From: Ectocarpus siliculosus
Taxonomy: Eukaryota; Sar; Phaeophyceae; Ectocarpales; Ectocarpaceae
Length of the DNA stretch: 14,330 bases
NCBI GenBank assembly: GCA_000310025.1
Contig: FN648805.1
Span: 26,160-40,489, forward strand
Direction: 5' to 3'
The position numbers and the translations under genes were made by a program. The first letter of the stretch is position 1; every line of letters starts with the position of its first letter. The notes below the pieces were generated by a model, which was given only the letters and a program-made list of their open reading frames with translations, made no database searches and was not told where the DNA came from. This document shows, piece by piece, positions 8,932 through 14,330 of the stretch.

Positions 8932-10147
8932 CTGGACCCGGGATCACGTTCGCAAGAGAAAGCGACTAAATCAGGGAATTGAAAATGGTACATTTCTCCG
9001 CTTGTATAGGAATCGGAAGGGCCTACCCGTTTGGTGATATCTATACCGGCCGAAGGGAAGGGCGTGCGACGGGGAGGGTGCAGAGAGATAAACGGGTGAT
9101 ATACGGGGAGAGAGTGGGAGAGAAAGAGAACGAGCTCTATGGACATCGTAATCGACGGTGCCGTACCCCCGTGGATGAACTAGAGTCGTATATATAAAAA
9201 GAGGGTGGGGGGGTAGAGTCACGGCAGCCAATTTTATCCCCGTGACTACCCCGCTGAGTGACCACCCCCCGGGGAGAACAGCAGCAAAACCGACACCATT
9301 TGACACCCTTTGTGTTTCCGCAATAGACACATCACAGGGAGGAGAACGGAGGAGGGCAGCCGACACAAGAGAAGCAACAAAAATGCCTCCTCCCTCTCCT
9401 CCCTTGACCCTTGAGGTGGAACTATTAAAGCTGTCCATCGACATGTTCTGAACGATCGCATTATCGAGCGTTGCGGTATGTGTTTGTTGCGCTTCCTGTT
9501 ATTCAAACTGCTTTTTGCAGCTCCAGACCCAACCAATGGACTCGCTTCCGAAAAAATAAAGTTTTCACGGCTATACTCTGTTCTCGTAGTCCCAGCTGTG
9601 ACTTGACACGAAAGTGGTGCTTTCGCCAGACCGAGCCAGACGACGAAATCGACATCATCCCCAGCGACACCGATCCGAACACCACGACAAGCAAACCCCG
9701 GACAGACGTACCCTGGACGCGCATTACCTACCACGCGTAGTGATGGTGGAACAAATACAGCAGCCCTCATGAACCAATCCGGAACCTAAATCCCCGGGGG
9801 GGGGGCTCCGATAAACAAAGTGTACTTTACCCCCGAGGCACATAAGCAAGGAGGGTATCTATCTGTGTTGGTGGTAAAAAAATACGTGGGTACAAACGCG
9901 GCTTTCGTGCAGCTTTTCGTCGAGATTGCAAGGGGGGGTGGGGGGGGGCGACATTGTGGGCGGGATACGGCACCGTCGATTGCGGTACGCATGAGCGGCG
10001 GGCGGCTTAACGTGTGCATGTTATCCGCGTCGTCTATAACAGCGTCTGGCGGGAGCACGCAATTGTCGGATGGCTAGACTAGTGGACGCGGTCAAACTTC
10101 CCAGACCTCAGGGGTTGAAGACAAGAAAAAATTGCGTTGGTCCGTAC
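8932..10147. other. no firmly supported gene; G-runs
   Basis: A plus-strand frame ends at 9740 with an acidic tail (DDEIDIIPSD) and has an acceptor-like CTTTTTGCAG before 9520. A minus-strand frame of 174 codons overlaps it (9246-9770). A third candidate on the minus strand begins at about 10073 after CCACTAGTCTAG and would be phase-compatible with the exon ending at 10148. None has a motif that decides the matter. Long G-runs lie at 9796-9805 and 9932-9948. Confidence 0.35.
9189..9200 (+). promoter_or_regulatory. TATA-box-like string
   Basis: TATATATAAAAA is followed by a G-rich stretch. The first good ATG context downstream on the plus strand (CAACAAAAATGCC) is at about 9383, where only a 22-codon frame opens. 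It is a possible core promoter for an unproven plus-strand transcript, and may equally be a chance AT-rich string. Confidence 0.2.
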
Positions 10148-10348
10148 CTGGTCGATTTGGGACTTTTGCAAAGTACGCAAGCCTTCGGCAGTAAAGGAAG
10201 GTGAGCGCACCACGAAAGAGCTCCAGCTGCAAGCCTTGATGAGGTCTTGGAATGCGGCGCACACAGCCGCCTTGCCAGCGGGGGTGCCTGAGTTCACATC
10301 GATGCGATCTGCCACCTCTGCAACGACCATGGCCCGAACATAGTCGTC
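10148..10348 (-). CDS. candidate transposase-gene exon (201 nt)
   Basis: The minus-strand segment is bounded by a good acceptor (CCTTTATTCCAG) and a good donor (CAG/GTACGG). It is exactly 67 codons, phase 0 at both ends, like the three better supported exons upstream. The translation is well balanced and includes YVRAMVVAEVADRID and VVRSPSFTAEGLRTLQKSQ. No domain is recognised. Continuity with the transposase-like gene rests on strand, phase and proximity only. Confidence 0.42.
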
Positions 10349-10414
10349 CTGGAATAAAGGGTTATGGAATCAAGGAGGCAGTGTGATTTGACTTGAGTCT
10401 CAAGGCAGGTATAC

Positions 10415-10588
10415 ATTGACGACATTGACGAGTTCGACCATAACCTTGGAGAAGAGCAGCCGGCCCAAAAACTGGAATCTGAAACCGGTGTCGGCCGGCC
10501 GGGCACCTCTTCTCTCCTCGGTCGCCTCTCGCCGCGTAGACGTGGTAAAGATGTCGCAAGTACAAACTCGAAAAACTTGCCTAGGGTG
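10415..10588 (-). CDS. candidate transposase-gene exon (174 nt)
   Basis: The segment lies after a clear acceptor (GTGTTTTTTGCACAG) and before a GTATAC donor. It is exactly 58 codons in phase 0 on both sides, and a 66-nt intron would separate it from the next candidate exon. The chosen frame includes FRFQFLGRLLFSKVMVELVN. Two other minus-strand frames are also open across it, so the frame choice depends on phase agreement and is not secure. The protein family is not recognised. Confidence 0.3.
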
Positions 10589-11036
10589 CTGTGCAAAAAA
10601 CACCGTCACAAATACTTCCCTCGCGAGTTCATTGTCTCTGTCCTACTCTGCGGCAGGATTTTTATCCAAACGACTTTATGGCCCGAGTCCTCGACCCAAC
10701 CTACGTCGTACGGTCGATAGTCGTACTCTGCTACGTTCCAGGGCATGCCGCGACTTTTACATAACCACAAATTACCGGACTGATCGCGAGAGTGTAAATC
10801 GTATTATCGGGCCTTCGTTTGCTACATGTCCGGAAGCTGTACGAGACAGCAGTGGCTGATGTGAAAATTAGACATATTCAGCGGGGGGCAATCTGGGGTA
10901 TGTGGGGCACTGACGGAATCGGATGTCTTACCCGTTTGTCAAACACGCCAGACATCATATGTGCGTGTCCACCCACACCAACTCTTTGATGAAGCACCCC
11001 AGAACCCGTCTTTGCTCATCATATTCCCGTACTCAC
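10589..11036 (-). other. probable intron (448 bp)
   Basis: On the minus strand it begins with a near-consensus donor, GTGAGTACGG, and ends with GTGTTTTTTGCACAG. Short protein-like strings occur inside, including a frame ending at a GTAAGA donor near 10930. Using them would need a first intron of only about 27 nt, so I leave the segment as one intron. A plus-strand frame (10416-10859) crosses the boundary without a motif. Confidence 0.4.
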
Positions 11037-11276
11037 CAGAAGATTAGGATGGGAGAAAATTGGTGCGACGAGGAAGGGGAAGATACTGGAAACGAGCCAC
11101 AACTGTTGACCAGTCAAGGCCGCCCAACCGCCAGCACTGGTGATGTCGGCCATCGGCGAAACGTTCGGGGGCAGCATCCGGCGCCATGCAAACCGACCAC
11201 GCACAATCTCGGAACCAGCAGAATCCAGAGCGTCCAGCACAAAGGTCATTATCTTCTTGCCCGCGTTAAGCGCAGA
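11037..11276 (-). CDS. transposase-like exon with LTGQQLW
   Basis: It is bounded by an acceptor with a long pyrimidine tract (CTGCCCCCCTCCTCCC...CTGACACAG) and a donor CTG/GTGAGTACGG. It is exactly 80 codons, phase 0 at both ends. It joins the preceding DVLHQ end as SALNAGKKIMTFVLDAL, which reads as a natural helix after the DVxH motif. Later come PPNVSPMADIT and GGWAALTGQQLWLVSSIFPF. In related transposases I recall a similar position where a short Gly-containing turn precedes a hydrophobic helix. There is no stop, so the protein continues in a later exon. Confidence 0.6.
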
Positions 11277-11556
11277 CTGTGTCAGCAGCAGGAACATCCA
11301 TGGGAGGAGGGGGGCAGGGTGGAGTCAGCTGGGTTAGTACTTGACCTGAACGGCACTTGGGCCTTCATCAGGGCGCATACATACCGTACTGGAGGAGAGC
11401 GGAGGGCTCCAGACTATATGTCGCTGGGTTCGATGGGATCGCGGACCCTTCGGGGTTCTATGCACTTGAGTTTACATTTTCGGGGTAACAGTTGGATCAG
11501 TAGGGACAGATGAAGGTACTGGGTAGAGAGAGCGGATCCGTTTTTTTCATGTGAAG

Positions 11557-11593
<37 letters not shown>

Positions 11594-11819
11594 CTCTCAG
11601 CTCGGGACCGGGCGACGCTTTGCGCGTAGTATTGACAAGAAATCTCCAAACGTCAGGGACCACCTTTTACAAGGGTCTCAAGAAATTAGCTCGTTTCTAG
11701 AGGAAACTCGGGAACGAGATCAACTGCGCGTCCAACGCGTGATTGCTTGTGTGATCTATATTGAACTAATGTGTCAGCCATTTCATATTGAGCCAAACAA
11801 TCTTGCAGTTTCTGGGTAC
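11277..11819 (-). other. intron (543 bp) carrying a retroposon-like insert
   Basis: On the minus strand it begins GTACCC and ends CTGACACAG. It contains the second retroposon-like copy and its ACA-repeat tail, in antisense orientation to the host gene. The GTACCC donor is the weakest splice signal in the gene, but both flanks are phase 0 and the joined protein is coherent. Confidence 0.5.
11427..11590 (+). mobile_element. retroposon-like repeat, copy 2, with ACA tail
   Basis: The region from about 11495 matches the minus strand of 3488-3580: an identical 23-bp block (11510-11532), CGGA, a T-run, ATGTGAAGACA, and then an (ACA)n tail of 34 bases (11557-11590). The left limit is uncertain. I set it at GGGTTCGATGGGA (11427-11439), which resembles a pol III B box, but it lies farther from the shared block than the B-box-like string in copy 1. 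No target-site duplication could be fixed. Confidence 0.5.
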
Positions 11820-12154
11820 CTGGTGCAAAACGTCCATGCCGCACCCCTCTACGCGGTCGAAAGTGACCTCGTCCAGGGGGTTGGGATACCGGGGCACGAC
11901 CACGCCCAGGGCTCTTGACATCTTCAGATGCTCCTGCTTCTTTTTGATGGAGGCAACGAGCGCCAGGTCCTCCCTCAGTCCATCGAACGCGCGTTCTTGA
12001 CAATGTCGTATCTGGGGTTGCCGAGGTCCTTCCTTGGAACCGTGCATGCCTGGCACGCTCTTTCCGTCTTGGCGTTGTGGTGCTTCTGGTTCGTCCACAA
12101 GCTGTGCATCGGGGAGTCGAGGTTCGCCGTCAGGAGGCCCATTCTTACTAGCGC
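11820..12154 (-). CDS. transposase-like exon with C-x2-C and DVLH, frameshifted
   Basis: It opens after a pyrimidine-rich acceptor (CCCCCCTTTGTCAG) and ends at CACCAG/GTACCC, a weaker donor. The first half reads LVRMGLLTANLDSPMHSLW, then ACQACTVPRKDLG and RYDIVKNAR. It follows directly in phase 0 from the exon ending at 12872. The second half, from LREDLALVASIKKKQEHL to FDRVEGCGMDVLHQ, lies in another frame. The exon is 335 nt, one short of a multiple of three, although both its ends are phase 0 by the neighbouring exons. The Cys pair and the DVLH motif are the best family markers in the gene; DVLH matches the DVMH of plant TNP2 proteins. Confidence 0.6.
11978..11992 (-). other. apparent 1-nt frameshift
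   Basis: Coding likeness switches frame between the KNAR codons (11998-11987) and the LRED codons (from 11978). Staying in the first frame meets TGA at 11977-11975. The shift equals the loss of one base, or the gain of two. It cannot be explained by an intron, because no GT...AG pair fits within the few bases available. It is either a disabling mutation or a sequencing error. Confidence 0.6.
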
Positions 12155-12871
12155 CTGACAAAGGGGGGCGGAGCGGCGTGAATGAGGCGGGGTGTTGTTC
12201 GAACGTTCGAAATCTGGGCATTGTTTCCTCGCAACCCAAGCTCGTGATACAACCCAAGCCACAAGCAATCCTATACCGGGGGCAGTTGTACGATGCGGGT
12301 GGGGCCCAAAGCACCAGCGCGTACTTTGTGTACCAGAAATCTCACACTGGTGCTACCAATGCGGTGAAAGTGTTGCACTTTGAAAAAGGCCGATAAAAGG
12401 AAACTCTTCAACCCCCCTCCCATTACTGTCGTTCACCAGGGGGTACCGTTGAGCGACCTAACATTACCCCCCCCTTCTTCCGGTGCGTGCGAAAACGCGC
12501 TGGCATCGATCCTGGGGCTTCCGTAGGTCAAAAACATTGCAGATGTCAACACAGGTACCATCCCATCTACGCCGCCGTTGTTTGTCGTTGTCCACAGAAT
12601 GGGCAGTTTGGTGCCCTCGTGGTACCCCACCAACAAACGTAAGAAATGGTACAAGACGCTTTGAAGCACACAGCCACATGTCTCTTCGACATACCTCGAG
12701 AATCGCATGGTTTCGTAGGGCTGTGGGGGGCGCGAACATCCGGGTAATCTGTGTGCACTATGCACCGAGGTACACGGGGGCTAACAGACAGACGAGAAGT
12801 ATCCTTCCACTCCACCCACCCAGCTAAGATATCCATCGACCTTTCCGATCTCCATATACCAAAAAACTCAC
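12155..12871 (-). other. intron (717 bp) of the transposase-like gene
   Basis: It begins GTGAGT and ends CCCTTTGTCAG on the minus strand. Joining its flanks gives an uninterrupted match to the expected order, GDKQTIT followed by ALVRMGLLTANLDSP. Open frames inside, including a 54-nt exon-like piece at 12695-12748, are therefore taken as non-coding or at most as alternative sequence. Confidence 0.55.
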
Positions 12872-14330
12872 CGTTATGGTTTGCTTGTCTCCGACCGCAA
12901 TCTCCGCCTTGCATCCATTTTGAAGGAGGCGAATGATTTTCATGAGAGGCAAGACGTCCAACTCCCACGCCGCGCCCGGCAACCCGAGAGTAGCAAGATG
13001 CCACGATCGAAGACGCCGTAGAAGAGCCGGCGACAAGCACCCCAATCCGACGAACGTCGCATTTACGCTGTACCTCTTACCACTCAGACTGAAGTAATTG
13101 AAAGCATCCGAGCTGCACGCTAGCCCCGTGGAAAATACGGGCAGCCCCGTTAGGTTCGCGTGGACTCCACTTGCCCTCCGGTCGAAGAACCAACCGTGGT
13201 ATCCCTGCTGCCTCCAAGGTGTCATCACTACCTTTAGCTCCTTTGTCCGGGGAGTCTGATTAATGAAGCCTTCCCCGTAGTATGCAGGCACCGCACCATC
13301 GTTGTCTGTTTCCGAAGAATCACCAGGTTCCAGGACCGAACAAAGGCCCAAAATGGATCCGACCCGTAGTTCCAACGGGTCGTTCGTGAGCTCCCAGACA
13401 TGCTCGTGTGTTTCCTCGCGTCGACGCTTGGGATTCAACGCTTGGCCCGCTTCACTCCTCGTCAGGAGGCGATTGACACGAACTACGAGATGACCCTCCG
13501 AACTACTCGTGCTCCTCTCTGGGCTGCTGCTTCTGCCATCGGCGCCGGCTCCTTCCCCTCCGAGTCTTCTCTTCCCCTTCTGAGCCACACTAGCCGCCAA
13601 GCTCTCCGCGTATGCTTTCCCCTTCCAGGTTTTCCCTCGGAAACGGCCGGTACGCCGGCCGTGAGCCCCTACGTTTACCGCCGAAGCTCCACCGCTACTG
13701 CTGTCCCTGCTGCCACCACTGCTGCTCCTGCTGTCTCTGCTGCCACCACTGCTGCTCCTGCTGCTCCTGCTGCTCCTGCTGCCATCACTGCTGCTGCTGC
13801 TTCTCCTGCTCCTGCCGCGGCTGCTGCTGCCATCACTGCTGCTGCTGCTTCTCCTGCTCCTGCCGCGGCTGCTGCTGCCGTCACTGCTGCTGCTGCTTCT
13901 CCTGCTCCTGCCGCGGCTGCTGCTGCCGTCACTGCTGCCATCTTCTTCATCCTGGAACCCCAGCCGTTCCGACAAACCCGCCCCCCCTCCTGCAAGCTGC
14001 AGCTCTCTGTTGTCTCGTTTGCGAAGGTCGCGCCAGAACATTGCAGCTAGCCTACACGGCTGGGGCGTGCCGCAACCAGGCACGCCGGCCATGATTGTAT
14101 CACCAACCATCACCCGCACCCCATCTTCAGCCGTAACGCACTCGAGGCCCATATGAGAGGAGCACCGCACGAGTTCGCCGTTCATGTAGGTCTCGTAGGC
14201 CTTGTCCGGAAGTTCCGTGGCGACCGGCGTGATGTGTTCGTCGGGTCCTTTGTTCTCGGCGCGTTCCCCAGATGACATCACGTGCCCGCCGAAATTTTTG
14301 CGCCATTCTTCTACTACGCGCGGGCATAGA
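12872..14330 (-). CDS. transposase-like gene, 5'-most visible exon
   Basis: The frame is open from the window edge (first full codon at 14329) to a consensus donor ACG/GTGAGT, so the true start is not visible. An in-frame ATG at 14278 could be internal. From that region, residues about 35-90 (GELVRC...VMVGDTIMAG...PCRLAAMF) look BAH-like. About 85 residues of Ser/Arg/Gly repeats follow, then basic strings (KGKRRLGG, NPKRRREE) that could act in nuclear import. The globular part runs from about residue 290 to 470 and includes YHGWFFDRR, GKRYSVNATFVGLG and WELDVLPLMKIIRLLQNG. Past the donor the frame stops after 15 codons, which fits intron sequence. The antisense frames here are Cys- or Ala-rich artefacts of the repeat. 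Confidence 0.65.
13690..13940 (-). repeat. coding 48-bp tandem repeat (Ser/Arg 16-mers)
   Basis: Units start at 13782, 13830, 13878 and 13926 (plus coordinates), spaced exactly 48 bp, with three full copies and a partial fourth. On the minus strand each unit encodes the 16-residue SSSRGRSRRSSSSSDG. Toward lower coordinates (13690-13781) the pattern breaks down into shorter Ser/Gly/Arg triplet repeats. The first two units share CCATCAC where later ones have CCGTCAC, so the array expanded recently. The frame is kept because the unit is a multiple of three. Confidence 0.85.

Larger units (their letters stand above)
11037..14330 (-). pseudogene. CACTA/Plavaka/KDZ-type transposase-like gene, frameshifted
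   Basis: Three minus-strand exons (14329-12872, 12154-11820, 11276-11037) join in phase 0 and give one continuous protein. Its features in order are a BAH-like stretch, a Ser/Arg repeat region, a core ending WELDVLPL...LLQNG, a segment LLTANLDSP, a zinc-knuckle-like ACQACTVP, then YDIVKN, GMDVLHQ and an LTGQQLW segment. A C-x2-C pair followed some 75-80 residues later by DVxH is the layout known from TNP2-like and KDZ/Plavaka DDE transposases, which cut and paste class II elements. The family call is from memory of these patterns and needs a search. The 5' end is beyond the window. One apparent 1-nt deletion near 11980 breaks the frame. No terminal inverted repeats could be identified. Confidence 0.55.

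Noticed and set aside
9471-9740. Plus-strand frame of 89 codons with an acidic tail
   Set aside because: It has acceptor-like signals but no motif, and an equally open minus-strand frame overlaps it. There was not enough to call a gene.
11766-12314. Single minus-strand frame of 182 codons as one intact gene
   Set aside because: Its first half is Pro-rich and unlike a protein, while the other frame there holds the C-x2-C and YDIV motifs. Only its second half is real coding.
12695-12748. 54-nt phase-0 exon-like piece with GTGCACACAG acceptor and GTATGT donor
   Set aside because: Joining 12872 directly to 12154 already gives the family order without a gap. Adding 18 residues would interrupt it. 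It could still be an alternative exon.
13675-13995. Minus-strand Ala/Gly-rich frame of 106 codons
   Set aside because: It is an out-of-frame reading of the Ser/Arg repeat in the real exon.
13400-14094. Plus-strand frames of 216 and 160 codons, Ala/Pro-rich and Cys-rich
   Set aside because: They are antisense readings of the CTG-type 48-bp repeat. The minus-strand frame has the motifs, the splice donor and continuity with the next exon.

Overview
The window looks like nuclear DNA of a eukaryote, probably a protist or alga. It has no operon-like packing and no Shine-Dalgarno-led genes. Protein-like stretches occur as separate blocks bounded by GT...AG splice signals, and there are many microsatellites, minisatellites and homopolymer runs. 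The lineage cannot be fixed from the sequence. Introns of roughly 450-720 bp would fit a brown alga, but that is inference only.

Left part (1 to about 7700): I find no gene I can support. It holds repeats: a 10-bp-period array of CCATGG palindromes (1-180), a 27-bp minisatellite (1335-1428), a cluster of small CAAGT/ACTTG hairpins (1593-1850), a diverged direct duplication (2707-2868 and 3149-3300), a retroposon-like repeat on the minus strand (3488-3600), a 91/103-bp tandem repeat (3673-3880), a long polypyrimidine tract (4410-4493), a 60-bp tandem repeat (4530-4720) and a very G-rich block (7085-7120).

Right part (about 7700 to 14330): the minus strand carries what I read as a multi-exon transposase-like gene whose 5' end lies beyond the right edge. 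Three exons are well supported: 14329-12872, 12154-11820 and 11276-11037. All junctions are phase 0. The joined protein reads smoothly into a C-x2-C knuckle, then a GMDVLH motif, then an LTGQQLW segment. This is the order I know from CACTA-type (TNP2-like), Plavaka and KDZ DDE transposases. The first exon also has a BAH-like stretch and a Ser/Arg repeat region built from 48-bp units. Further candidate exons at 10588-10415 and 10348-10148 are phase-compatible; those at 8931-8847 and 8082-7706 are weaker.

The second exon carries an apparent single-base deletion near 11980 that breaks the frame. This copy is therefore probably a dead or dying element, or the base is a sequencing error. The 543-bp intron between exons 2 and 3 contains a second copy of the retroposon-like repeat, in opposite orientation to the copy at 3.5 kb. 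The overall picture is a repeat-rich accessory region in which a decaying DNA transposon hosts a smaller retroposon-like insertion.
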